Source of the DNA: Cymodocea nodosa
Lineage: Eukaryota; Streptophyta; Magnoliopsida; Alismatales; Cymodoceaceae
Direction of reading: 5' to 3'
Length of the DNA stretch: 64,000 nucleotides
NCBI GenBank assembly: GCA_036874045.1
Contig: CM072340.1
Span: forward strand, 5,099,001-5,163,000
The notes under the pieces are model-generated. The model was not told the origin of the DNA. It saw only the letters and a list, made by a program, of their open reading frames with translations, and ran no database searches. Made by a program: the position numbers and the translations under genes. Shown one piece after another: positions 47,135 to 58,905 of this stretch (the first letter of the stretch is position 1; each line of letters starts with the position of its first letter).

Positions 47135-49366
47135 GATGACATTCAACATTATTTTCCCCCGGCTATTTTAGATGACATTCAATAGTACATAGATGAACAA
47201 AAAATTGCCATTAGGAAAATGGGTCTTCGAAGTGAAGGACAAAAAGTTTATCAACTAAAAATGGCAGAGGTTGAGAGCTTAAAACTCTATATTCCATTAT
47301 TACCACCTGGGCATCATGGTGAAGGACCATCACGACCACAAGTGCCTTTAACAGGAGAAATTAAGAAAATTTTAGAACCACCTGAACAACCAGAAACACT
47401 GCAGACATATAGTCGGAAAAAAAAAAAGACATTAGAATATTTTAGACTAACTACAGGTGTAGAAGGAATAATGTAGCAAAAAGAAGAATCATTGAAAAAT
47501 GGAAAACTACGTTCCATTGCAGAAGTTGGACAAACATTTGTGTCAGGAATCCTAGCCGATGTGACAAATATTGGATTACACGCATATACTCTAAGGTATT
47601 GTGTCACATTAGTGCATAATATATCTTTTAATAAAATGGACAGTTTTTCACATCATGCTGCTAGCACACATTCTTTTCCTACGGAAAGAGAACATGTAGG
47701 AAATTTTGATGATACATATACAGATGATATCAATTTTGATGATATTTTTGATAATATAGACACTGAGTCTATGAATGTTGAAGATATTTCATCTGAAGAG
47801 GAATATACAGATATTCTTCCTCTAACTATATCTCGGATAGAAACTTTTGATTTTTGGTATAGTTGCTTATACTACAGTTTATACATATGGTTATGTCTGT
47901 TACAGTATATAATATACTTGTTGATAAATGTATATAATCAACAACATACACAGTTACAGATTGAATATCACACTACCAATGTTTCAAGTATAGAAATTTC
48001 AAAAATACAGAATGAATCTATTATAGAACATTCTTTCCTACAGAGACAGTTGTTGTATAGATCAATCATAGATATAAATGTTGCTGATAGACAGTTTGAT
48101 ATAGAGATTGTTGCTACTCATATGTCTCAAGAAGAACAAACAGAAGAATTTCAGCAGATTATTGATACGACAATAACAGATATTTCAAACATTTATACCA
48201 GCTTTGATAGAAATTCCACCAATTCTGAAAGCTCTGAAAATATAGATACTGCTGATAATTTTGAAACCAGTCCCAGATCAGAACATTATGACAGGAAAAT
48301 ACCTAATCCTGAACAGAGTTTACACGAAAATACATTATTATGGTTCAGAAATAGTTCCTATTATGAACAATTTCAAACATATAGAACTTTTATAGTTTTA
48401 TACTCAATACCAGTTAAGTTTGAAGGGATGGAACATATATAAGAAATGTTTGAATTTCAAGGCTTGTTAACTCTACTTCCACAACAGCTAGGCCATCTTG
48501 TTATACCCGAACTTATCAGCTGTTTTTACTCAAACTTAACAGTGGAAGAAGGTATTCTTGTTTCCAATATACAAGAAAATGACATATATTTAACTCCAAA
48601 TTTACTTTATTAAGTACTTGGTCTGAAAAATGAAGGAGTTAAATTATCTGAAAGAAAACAGGTTTATCAATTGGGATGGGACATTCAAAGTTTAGCCAAA
48701 GATCCAACTGCCAACAAACCAATGAGATTACTAAATGATTTAAATGGCCAAGCACATTTTATTGCAAAATTACTACATGCTTCATTGTTTCAAAGGTTTG
48801 GTTATGGTGCAAAAGTTGGCAGATGTTGTCTTTATGCTACGTATGCATTAATTAGCCATATATAGGTGAACTGGTATGATATTTTTGTTTCTCATATCTT
48901 ACATTTGCAGAGTAAATTATTTTATGGTGATACGATTTTGAGAATTGTGGCAAGTCAAACAGATATTACACCTTGGCCATAGAAAAGATTAAAGTCAAGA
49001 TCTTTCTTTGCAAAGGAACTCCAAAAATACTAGGAAGCAGATACACCTATAGTCCAACAACAACAACAACAAGATAGGCAAACACAGTCACAATAGCAAC
49101 AGCAACAATCAACACAATTTTCAGAACAACAACAACATACAGATATCAATATCGATATACATACAGATATAAATACAGGTATACAAACAGATACAAATAC
49201 AGGTATACATACAAACATCCATACTGAATTTTTACAGCAACCATCACACGTTTCACAAAATGATTTAGATCAAGCAATAATTGATTAGATAAATAGAGTA
49301 AGTATAGAAATTGCAAAGCAAATTTCAAACACACTAATCAGTATTTTTCGAAGACGAGGCTTGTGA
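47135..49366 (+). pseudogene. CO-3 extra ORF, N-terminus deleted
   Basis: Matches the CO-2 extra ORF from about its residue 140 to the end at 49366. Conserved parts: KVYQLKMAEVESLKLYIPLL; an Asp-rich region (DDINFDDIFDNIDTESMN); the shared domain from 48451 (EFQGLLTLLPQQLGH, YALISHI, KLFYGD, KRLKSRSF); a Gln run near 49060; a 24-bp repeat encoding TDINTGIQ/TDTNTGIH; and the C-terminal helix (IEIAKQISNTLI). Stops include 47474, 48440, 48613 and 48864. The N-terminal 140 residues and the end of RNase H are lost at a junction flanked by two copies of AGATGACATTCAA. Confidence 0.88.
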
Positions 49367-49588
49367 TTATACAAATTATGTATTACATGATTTACGTATT
49401 GTAATTTGTTACCAAAAATATTATGTAAATTGTTTACTGCATTTAATACTCGTGATTATTTTTCATAATTTATATTTAAACAGTTTATGCTTAATCCATG
49501 ATAGTTATGCATGTTTAAAAATATCTTTTTGAACAATATGTACTTAGAATATTGTTCTTCCTTACATTTTATTTACTTTTTTATAATG

Positions 49589-49655
49589 CCAAAAAGGGGG
49601 AGAAGAGATAGATTATTTGACTTATTAGGTTTTGACATCATCAAAAAGGGGGAGA
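49589..49655 (+). other. CO-3 duplicated polypurine tract
   Basis: CCAAAAAGGGGGAGAAGAG (49589-49607) and CAAAAAGGGGGAGA (49642-49655) lie 52 bp apart. The second directly precedes the 3' LTR. CO-2 has the same pair (complement at 35459-35520), so the doubling is a family trait and is likely the plus-strand primer region. Confidence 0.8.
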
Positions 49656-49656
49656 T

Positions 49657-50859
49657 TGTTAGGAATTTTGTTTTGATGATATATGCTTTATTAAAGTTTT
49701 TAAATAAGTCTAAATAATATTCTCTAAGTATATTTCTCTAAGTATAATAGTTAACAGATTATCGGAAAGTTTCATTTTTATATCGGATAAGTTAAAGATT
49801 TCTGAAGAGTTAGATTTTTGATAGTTAAACTTTCGGATAGTTAACGTTTCGTTTTTGTCAAATAGTTTATGTTAAAAACTTGTATAGTTAAGTTATCTGC
49901 ACGTGTGTTTTTAATGTTTTAAGTTGTCACGTGTTTTCCATGTGTGTTCAGTAATGAAAATCGAATAGTTAGATAACTATTCGAGTTTTTATATACATGG
50001 ATAGATAAGTCTTCGAGTTTTATAAAATGACTAATGAACAGATAAGTTTGCTATGTTTAGTCATGTATTTTGCAGGTGCAAAAACTCGAAGAGTTACAGA
50101 TAAGTATTTGAGTTTTTACAGGAGTAAAAGGATAAGTGTTCGACTAAATCGAAGACTTAGAAGATATTCTACAAGACTCCAAGAAGATAAAGTCTTGGTG
50201 AATCTATGAGTGGAGATCGTGGAAATTCAAAATTATAATGGAGAAAGTGGAAACTCAAAAAGATAGTAATTTGGATTAAAGAAAAAATTAGTACGTGGAT
50301 TATGGATTAAGTGGATGAACATGATGAACGTGAGAACATAGGTCGACTACTAATAGAGAGTACAAGCTACATTACAACATAGAATCCCAATCTCAAAAAC
50401 CAAGTCTGAATATTCAATCTGGATCCCTAACTGAAAAGTTAAGTTTGAATATTCATATTCTGAAAAATTCTCCAACATCAAAAGAAGTTCGAAATTCCAA
50501 GCAATTTCAGAAAAGGAGCTGCAAACGCAAGAAGTCTGGAAATTTGACAACTAGAGAAGAAGAGATATAGAAGCTGAGCAAAGAGAAAGAAAGAAGCTGT
50601 GTGCATAAAAATCAGGTTTTATACAATTCAAAATTAGTTTTGAATAAGAACTTTGTTTTTCTATTTGAATTGTATATCGAATATTACTGTATCAAAACTT
50701 TCAAGAAGGGAATTGAGCTGAAAAGATATAGTAAATTCTATCTTTACATAAAGAATAGAATTTCATTTACGAGTGTTTTGTGCTCTTGTTTTATCTGCTA
50801 GTATTTTAATTACTAAAGACATAATTCACCCCCCCTCTTGTGATACAGACGATCCTACA
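49657..50859 (+). repeat. CO-3 3' LTR
   Basis: 1203 bp, same ends as the 5' LTR (last bases GATCCTACA against GATCCAACA). It carries two CACGTG sites near 49900-49935 and many GATAGTTAA motifs. Confidence 0.95.
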
Positions 50860-51587
50860 TTTGGTCAACAATAGTAAATCATCATTAGAATCACTAGTGA
50901 CTTTTGAGACTTTATCAACCTCAAAAGCCAGATCCCTTCTAGGATTCTTCCCTTTTGGATCTAAATGTTGTACTTCATAAGCTGTCAGATTGCCTATGAG
51001 AACATCGAGGGTATGTATTTAAATCTTTGGACTCTTCAATAGATGTTGTCTTTTGAGCCCAAATTTTAGTTAAAGATCTAAGGATCTTTCTTACCAAGTC
51101 TTTTTCCTCAAATTTCTTGCCTAAATATTTTAATGAATTTACAATCTCAAGAAAATGGGAAAACATATCAGAGATACATTCATTTTCGTGCATTTTAAAA
51201 AGCTCATATTTATGTACTAACATATTAATCTTAGATTCCTTGACCTGGTTAGTACCTTCGTTGGCAACTTCTAATGCATGCCATATCTCATATGCAATTT
51301 GATATGTAGAAACTTTGTTAAATTGATCATGAGATAAAGCACAAAACAAGATGTTTAAACCTTTAGCATTCAGTGTCATTCGCTCCTTTTCATCAAAAGT
51401 CCAAGTATCATATGGAGTCGTAACTAACACTATAGGATTGCTAATTATATGCCATAGTTTGAAATCAATTGACTAAAAGAATACTTTCATCCTATATTTC
51501 TAGTAGCCATAATTGCTACCTTCAAACATAGGAGGACGATTAGTGGTCTGTCCTTCAATCATAACTAAGATTTCAGTATTATCCATT
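50860..51587 (-). pseudogene. CO-2 gag, N-terminal part
   Basis: ATG at 51587 (MDNTEILVM), then gag core residues (TPYDTWTFDEKERMTL, ALSHDQFNKVS, MFSHFLEIVNSLKYL) to 50860, where CO-3 interrupts. Stops occur near the YWKYRMK region and near 50975. In this copy the VANEGTNQVKE stretch is in one frame, which shows that the frameshift in CO-3 gag is a later single-base loss. Confidence 0.9.
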
Positions 51588-51666
51588 TTAAACAGATGAT
51601 CCTAAGTAAATGACAGGAAAAACTGATTCCTAAATAGAGAAATGAAAGCTCTTAATTATGATAAAT

Positions 51667-51678
51667 GCTTTGATACCA
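51667..51678 (-). other. CO-2 primer binding site
   Basis: The minus strand reads TGGTATCAAAGC, a near match to the tRNA-iMet site, two bases from the LTR edge at 51681. Confidence 0.85.
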
Positions 51679-51680
51679 GT

Positions 51681-52731
51681 TGTAGGATCGTTGTATCATA
51701 AGAGGGGGGTGAATTGTGTCTTTAGTAATTAAAATTACTAGCGGATAAAACAAGAGCACAAAAACTCGTAAATAAAATTCTATTCTTTATAAACTTTAAA
51801 GACAAAATTTACAATATCTTTTCAGCTCAATTCCCTTCTTGACGATTTTGATACAGTAATGTCTGATATACAATTTAAATAGAAAATGAAGTCCATATTC
51901 AAAACTAATTTCGAATTGTATAAAACCTGATCTTTATGCACGTAGCTCCTTTCCTTCTTTTTGCTCAGCTTCTATATCTCTTCTTCTCTAGTTGTATTTT
52001 CAGACTTGTTGCGTTTGCAGCTCCTTTTTTGAAATTGCTTGGAATTTCAAACTTCTTCTGATGTTGGAGAATTTTTCTAGATATGAATATTCAAACTTAA
52101 CTTTTCAGTTTGACATCTGGATTGAATATTCAGACTTGATTTTGAGATTGGGATCTTCATTGTAATGTAGCTCGTACTCTCTATTAATAGTCAAACTTTG
52201 TCTTCACGTTCAGCATGTTCATCCACTTAATCCATAATCCACATACTAATTTTTTCTTTAATTCAAATTACTATCTTTTTGAATTTCCACTTTCTCCACT
52301 ATCATTTTGAATTCCCATGATCTCCACTCGTAGATTCACTGAAACTTTATCTTCCTGGAGTTTTGTGGAATATCTTTTAAGTCTTCATTTTAGTCAAACA
52401 CTTATCCTTTAAGTCCTGTAAAAACTCGAACACTTATCTGTAACTCTTTGAGTTTTTGCACATGGAAAATACATGACAACTTAAAACATTAAAAACACAC
52501 GTGCAGATAACTTAACTATACGAATTTTTAACATAACTCTTCGATTAAATCAAAACGTTAACTATCTGAAAGTTTAACTATTTGAAAACTATAACTATCC
52601 GAAATTAAAGTGAAACTTTCTGATAACTTGTCAACATTTAACTATGTGACTATTTTACTTAGAAAATATTATTTAGTCTTATTTATATAAACTTTAATAA
52701 AGCATTTATCATCAAAACAAAATTCCTAACA
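51681..52731 (-). repeat. CO-2 5' LTR
   Basis: 1051 bp, from TGTAGGATCG to TTCCTAACA as written on the plus strand. It is about 190 bp shorter than the 3' LTR, mostly through loss of repeat-rich sequence in the part matching 35000-35300. Confidence 0.9.
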
Positions 52732-52779
52732 ATCTCTATCGATAGTAGAAACTTCTGTCACTACATGCAACGTGATTAT
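52732..52779 (-). repeat. PG-B2 5' LTR, segment 2
   Basis: A 48-bp piece that continues the LTR sequence interrupted at 34220 (compare 9216-9265 in PG-B3). It begins with the ATCTC duplication of CO-2 and ends with the ATTAT duplication of PG-A2 (52775-52779). Confidence 0.9.
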
Positions 52780-54316
52780 TGTTCAAGCTTTAATTTTGCC
52801 CATTTTTAATGAATTTTATAAGTAATTTTGCATGATATTATATATCTATGGTGGATAAATGATATTAATTATGGGTAATATAAGTCTTGAAATATAGTGC
52901 AATATAGAAATTTAATTAACAAGTGCATCCCCCATTGGATATAATTTTACATGGAACACATTGATTTATTTTGCATGTCCTATGTTGGCTAACGTCTCTT
53001 GGAGTTCAACTTCCATTAATTGTAGGTAACATATATATGGGAGGAGCTTAATGCAAAAGACCAAAGAAGATGTAAAGAATCAAAAGTTGGTGGACTAAAC
53101 TTTAAAGAAGAGGACATGCCAACACCTTATTGGCCCTCCTAGATCTATGGCATCTTATTGGCTTGGTGATAAAACCAAGGTGCCACATCAAAGAGAGAGA
53201 AGACAAAACAACATAAATACAAGGGGAGAGGATTTTCGGCCATGACCTTGGTGCTTCCAACGAGAGAAATAAGGAGGAGAAGAAGCTTGGAGGTGAGGCT
53301 TGTGCTTCCAAAGAGAGACCATCCATTCATGCTATTCACCATTCCAAGGGCTAAGGAGAAGACGTCCAAGCTTGGAGGTGGATTTGCTGCCAAGTTCCAT
53401 TGAATTCAAAGCTCTAGAGAAGAAGATAAGAAGCTCCTAAGGTAGTGACAACTCTTAGAGTTTATTATTTTCTTGTGTAGAAGGAAGAATTGATGAGAAA
53501 TGGTGGTGAACATCTCAATTATATGTCCTCTTAGCTAGATAGAGTTCAATGAATGTATATGAATGTTTAATTCTTCTTTTCAACTTCTAATTTGCATCCT
53601 CTATTCACGTGTATTGTTGGGGCTGTTGGTGAGGCTTTCACACGAGTGAATGACACTCATCAATGGTGGCTTGGCGCATTTGAGAAGAAGGTGTGAATTG
53701 AAAGAAGAAGAAAATAAGTGTTGATGTTCATTTGAATGAAGAACCTATCACTTATATCTAGTTGTTAATTTTAATTTCAGTAGTTAATTGAGTTTGTTAT
53801 ATCTTATATTGATCACATTTTGTCCTAATCAATCTCCAAAAAGAATTTCTAATGCAAGTAGTATAGTATAGTTTAGCTAGATTAGCAAATAGCATAGTTG
53901 CATGCATTTAGTATAAATTAGAATAGAGTAGTATAGTCTATTGAACCTTCTTGTTTTATTTTTCTTTCCTTAATATTGATGCATGGATATCACTTCTGAA
54001 ATCACGTGGAACTTGTGTGCATGTTATAATTGAATGAGTTGATAGATTTACAAGTAAAGAAATTGATTCACATCACCATTTTCCACTACACATTGCCTTG
54101 AAATTGCATGATTTGTGAGCTTGTGTTAACTTTGATTATTCTACATTCACATGTCATTAATTTACTGAAGTATACCTAAGAGCTTGAAGAACAAGTTGAG
54201 TAATAGTTGATTAAGTCATAAACACAATCCTTGTGGAAGAATGACTTGTATTTGCCATGTACACCAAAAGAACTGTGCACTTGCAGCAAAGCTTGAGCTA
54301 AAAATATAGCTCAACA
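52780..54316 (+). repeat. PG-A2 5' LTR
   Basis: TGTTCAAGC to CTCAACA, 1537 bp. It differs from the 3' LTR at three places seen by eye, all within the first ~250 bp. Confidence 0.97.
53129..53219 (+). promoter_or_regulatory. Candidate PG-A LTR promoter
   Basis: Two inverted CCAAT boxes (ATTGG at 53129-53133 and 53157-53161) lie about 80 and 52 bp upstream of an ATAAATA box at 53213-53219. The same set is in the 3' LTR. No transcript start is known. Confidence 0.45.
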
Positions 54317-54322
54317 AGTTTT

Positions 54323-54341
54323 TGGCGCCGCTGCCGGGGAT
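54323..54341 (+). other. PG-A2 primer binding site (tRNA-Asp)
   Basis: TGGCGCCGCTGCCGGGGAT, six bases after the LTR. It matches the complement of the plant tRNA-Asp 3' end with one mismatch. This primer is typical of Athila/Tat gypsy elements. Confidence 0.9.
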
Positions 54342-54465
54342 TGGCAATTTGGCTTAGTTTATTTTTACCATATTTGAAGTTCTTAGTTGGTTGTTTGACA
54401 AATTTTGATAAACATATCTTTCTTGTGCTTAGTTGTGAATTTTATTGCTTAAATTTCTTGCAAGT

Positions 54466-57400
54466 ATGTCAAATTTTCATCATGATGATCCTTTTAAGTT
54501 TATAAATGAATTTTTATCTGAAAGTGCTTGTTCTTATTGCCATGTAAAAGGTCATGATGAAAGCATATGTACCAGCAAGTTATTTAATATAAAAATTCAA
54601 CCAGTAGAAGAAACAACTCATGTTAGTGATGAATATGATGTCTTGCATGATGCTAGTGAATTTTCTTACGATTTTGATATGCATAAATCTCATATTGATG
54701 AAAGAAATGATGTTTGTGATTGCTCTCATGTTAGTAGTAGTTCTATAGAAGAGTCCATGAGGAATATAGAGAGAATCATAGAGTTAGGAGATAGCTATTA
54801 TGTTGCCACTAAGCTCCTACAACAAAAAGAAGGTGTAATTGTCATAGATGATGAAGAAGACTCTAATGCTGATGAAAACGTGAATTTAATCTTAAGATCT
54901 GGAAAAACCATAGAAAGAAACATATTAGAACATAAAAGTGAAGAAAAACAAAGTGAAGAAAACGTAGATGAAAAGGAAGAAAATATGTTGACAAGAGATG
55001 AACATAAGGATGTAGAACTAGAACATGAAGGAGTTGAACTTGAAAAATGTCTAATGGATGAAACTAATGAAGAATTAATTGAAGAAAACCTTGTTATAGA
55101 CTTAGAAATGGATAAAAAGAAAGAAGAAACATCTGAAAATATGAATAACAAACCACCATTTCCTAGTCGGCTTGACAACAACAAAGAAAATGAGGAAAAT
55201 GAAGCTATAAGAACCATATTTGAGAAAATCAATGTTAATATGCCTATGTTAGAATTAATTAGAAAAATTCCAGCATATGGGAGGGTGCTTAAAAACCTTT
55301 GTACCAAGCATAGGAAGCCAAGAAAAAAATTAAGTAAGCAAGTTTATTTAACCGAGTTAAGTAGTTCAATGTTGCTTGATAGTTTAGCTAAAAAATTCAA
55401 TGATCCTCTAATAACTTGCTTAATAGGGAATGTTTTAATTGAAAAAGCATTATTAGATCTTGGTGCAGGAGTTAACGTGATGCCAAAACACTTATATGAA
55501 CAATTGAGAATCACAGGAATTAAGAAAACTAGAACACTAATTAAACTAGCTGATAGATTATATAGGAGTCCCATGGGTATTGTAGAAGATGTCTTAATTC
55601 AAATTGAAGATTTTATATACCCAGCCGACTTTATCATTTTAGAAACCAATGCACCAACTTGTGAACCAAATGAATCTACATTGATCCTAGGGAGACCATT
55701 CTTAGTAACTATTAATGCTCACATTAATTGCAGAAATGGTAAAATGTCAATCTCATTTAACAATAAGGTGATATCATTGAACATTTTTAAAAGAGATAGG
55801 ACTATAAACCATCAAGTAGATGACAACATTAGTGTAAGCATTTCTGAATTATTTGAAGAAGTCGAAAATAGTAGTAATGAGGAAGAACTTAGTGCTGAAA
55901 TTTGCTTTCTAGACGTTGAAGATAATCTAGAACACAAGGCATCTTTACAAGAGAATAGTGGTGAGCATGAAATGAATAATGACTTGATTTTAGAAGTTAA
56001 GGAAAGGAATAAATTAAAAGCACTCCCACAAAATCTGAAATATGCATTTATAGATAAGCAAAATGAATATCCTATTATAATTGGAGCAAACTTAATCCCA
56101 AACCAAGAAGAAAAATTAATGAAGATATTAAGTAAAAACAAGAGAGCTCTTGGTTGGCAATTGAGTGATATTGTAGGAGTTAGTCCCACTATAGTTCAAC
56201 ATAGAATTATCCTAGAAGATGAGAACTATGCCTTTAGAGAACCTCAACGTAGATTAAATCCCCAAATGAGTGAGGTGGTAAAGAAGGAGATAGTTAAATG
56301 GCTTGACAATGGCATTATATACCCTATTAGTGATAGTAGGTGGGTAAGCCTTGTGCATGTAGTACCTAAGAAATCGGGCTTTACAGTAGTTGAAAATCAA
56401 GATCATGAGTTAGTGCCTACTAGAATAAAAACTAGTTGGAGGGTATGTATTGATTATCGTAAATTGAATTCTGCAACTCGTAAAGATCATTTCCCATTGC
56501 CATTTGTTGATCAGATGCTAGAAAGGTTAGATGGACATGAATTTTATTGTTTTCTTGATGGATACTCTGGGTACAATCAAATACCCATAATCTCTGAGGA
56601 TCAAGAAAAGACTACTTTTACTTGTCCAAGCGGAACCTATGCTTTTAGGTGTATGCCTTTCGGTTTATGTAATGCGCTTGCAACATTTCAAAGATGCATG
56701 GCAGGAATTTTTTATGATATGAATGAAAAATTTTTAGAAATTTTCATGGATGACTTTTCTGTTTTTGGCAAAAATTTTGATATTTGTTTACATCATTTAG
56801 ATATGGTTTTGCAAAGATGTGTTGAAAAGAATTTTATCTTAAATTGGGAAAAGTGCCATTTCATGGTGAATGAAGGCATAGTTCTTGGGCATGTGATATC
56901 TAATAGAGGGATTGAGGTGGATAAGGCAAAAATTGACGTTATATCTCATTTGCAGCCACCTAAATCTGTTAAGGAGGTTAGAAGCTTTTTAGGACATGCT
57001 GGTTTTTATCGTAGATTTATTCATGATTTTAGCAAGATAGCAAGACCTATAGCTAATTTACTTGCAAAAGATTCTGAGTTTGTTTTTGATGAACATTGTC
57101 TTGCTGCCTTTAATCAACTTAAGCATGCATTAATATCTCCTCCTATAATTCATGCCCCAATATGGGATTATCCTTTTGAAATTATGTGTGATGCCTCCAA
57201 TTATGCAGTAGGTGCAGTACTTGGGCAAATAATTGATAAGAAACATCATGTCATATGCTATGCTAGTAAAACTTTGAATGAAGCTCAAGTAAATTATACT
57301 ACCACAGAAAAAGAATTTCTTGCTGTTGTTTTTGCTCTAGATAAATTTAGACCATATTTAGTTTGCAATCAAGTTATTGTGCATACTGATCATGCAGCTA

Positions 57401-58905
57401 TTAAACATTTGATGAGTAAAAAATATGCAAAACCAAGATTAATTCGTTGGGTTTTATTGTTGCAAGAATTCAACATAGAAATTAAAGATAAGGTTGGAAA
57501 AGAAAATTTAGTTGCTGATCACCTCTCTAGATTAGAAAATATTCCAGCATGCAATAATGTGATTAATGAAAAGTTTCCTGATGAGAGTTTATTTCTAGTT
57601 GGTAAGTTACCTTGGTTTGCAGACATTGCTAACTATCTTGCTACAGGGTTAATACCAACTGATTTATCTAAACCAGATAAGAAAAGATTGAGGTGCATGA
57701 CTAAACATTATGTTTGGATGGAACCTTATTTGTATAAAATGGGTTCTAATCAAATTTTAAGAAGATGTCTTCCTGAAGATGAAATTGCTAATGTCTTAAA
57801 TTTTTGTCATAATCATGCTTGTGGAGGTCATCTTAGCCATAGAAAAACTTCTTTGAAAATTCTTGAATGTGGATTTTATTGGCCTTCTCTAATTAAAGAC
57901 TCTAAAGATCATTGTAGACATTGTGATAGATGCCAAAGAATGGGAAAAATTTCCAAATGAAATATGATGCCTTTGAATCCTATCATTGAAGTTGAAATTT
58001 TTGATGTTTGGGGCATTGATTTCATGGGACCATTTCCCATTTCTTTTGGTTATTCTTATATTTTGTTGGTTGTTGATTATGTTTCTAAATGGATTGAAGC
58101 TATCCCAACTAAGAGAAATAATGCTAAAGTTGTTGTTGATTTTCTTAGATCTAACATTTTTGCTAGATTTGGTATTCCAAGAGCTATAATTAGTGATAAT
58201 GGACCTCACTTTTGCAACAGAGTATTTCAAATGGCTTTGAGGAAGTATGGGGTTACTCACAAGTTAGCAACACCATATCATCCTCAAACAAGTGGGCAAG
58301 TTGAGGTATCCAATAGACAAATCAAGCACATGCTCGAAAAAGTAATCAAACCAAGTAAGAAGGATTGGGCAGAAAAGCTTAATGATGCACTTTGGGGTTA
58401 TAGGACTGCCCATAAAACTGTGTTGGGAATGTCACCATTTAGAGTAGTTTATGGGAAAGCATGTCATTTACCTATAGAAATAGAACATAAAGCAGAATGG
58501 GCTATTAGAACATTTAACATGTGTGTTGATGATGCAGGAAAAGCAAGAAAATATCAACTCAATGAGTTGGAAGAAATAAGAAGAGAGGCTTATGAAAATG
58601 CAAAGATTGCAAAAGAACGAGCAAAAGCATTCCATGACAAGAAAATTTTGAGAAAGGACTTTCATGAGGGACAAGAAGTTTTATTATATAACTCTAGATT
58701 ACATTTGTTCCCTAGAAAATTTAAGACTAGATGGACAGGACCATTCATCATTAAACATATGTATAATCATGGAGCTATAGATATAGAAAATTGTAAGACA
58801 GGATTTAAAACTGTAGTGAATGGTCAAAGACTTAAAGAATATTATCCTGGAAAAACCTACAATCATGGAGAGAGTGCTTTGTTGTTGGAACCCAATTATA
58901 ATTAG
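54466..58905 (+). pseudogene. Pol polyprotein of PG-A2, interrupted by one TGA
   Basis: First ATG at 54466 (MSNFHHDDPF). Residues 22-35 form a CX2CX4HX4C knuckle. An acidic region and LRSGK precede the protease (Asp 331, LLDLGAGVNVMP). RT has FMDD at 760-763. RNase H acidic residues fit Asp 909, Glu 948 and Asp 975. The integrase finger is His 1117, His 1122, Cys 1153, Cys 1156. TGA at 57958-57960 (codon 1165) splits finger from core; related copies have Arg at or next to this place, so CGA-to-TGA is likely. The core has Asp 1185, Asp 1244 and Glu 1280 (exact D,35,E spacing), and the protein ends EPNYN. All catalytic residues are kept. It starts 125 bp after the primer site, leaving no room for gag. 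Confidence 0.95.

Larger units (their letters stand above)
40902..50859 (+). mobile_element. CO-3: SIRE-like copia element inserted in CO-2
   Basis: A plus-strand copia element of 9958 bp with 1203-bp LTRs (40902-42104 and 49657-50859). The flanking duplication is TCTGG (40897-40901) and TTTGG (50860-50864), one change. The order is: primer site for tRNA-iMet, gag, protease, integrase, RT, RNase H, extra ORF, double purine tract, 3' LTR. Integrase before RT marks it as Ty1/copia. The LTRs differ by about ten bases in the first 195, so it is clearly older than PG-A2. Stops and frameshifts occur in all ORFs. Confidence 0.95.
34221..52731 (-). mobile_element. CO-2: SIRE-like copia element lacking pol
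   Basis: A minus-strand Ty1/copia element inside the PG-B2 LTR, bounded by ATCTC at 34216-34220 and 52732-52736. The LTRs are 34221-35458 (3') and 51681-52731 (5'). In transcription order it has a tRNA-iMet-type primer site, gag (split by CO-3), about 2 kb of noncoding DNA with a 59-bp tandem repeat, and the extra ORF. No protease, integrase, RT or RNase H is present, so it would depend on other elements. Without CO-3 it is about 8.5 kb. Confidence 0.92.

Noticed and set aside
47219..48442. Envelope protein label for the extra ORF
   Set aside because: The position after pol is envelope-like, but there is no signal peptide and no convincing membrane anchor. One hydrophobic stretch near 47850-47930 is isolated and not seen in the gypsy version.
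49030..49334. Minus-strand Cys- and Val-rich frames resembling a small secreted peptide
   Set aside because: Antisense of the CAA and ACA repeats in the CO-3 extra ORF; the composition is a by-product.
53102..53393. Minus-strand frames of 74 and 82 codons in the PG-A LTR, repeated at 62459-62750 and partly at 2738-2947
   Set aside because: Identical only because the LTRs are identical; the more diverged PG-A1 LTR has a different frame. No protein features are seen.
54798..55574. Long minus-strand frames opposite PG-A2 pol
   Set aside because: Shadows of the acidic, Glu-rich pol region. The sense strand carries recognised domains.
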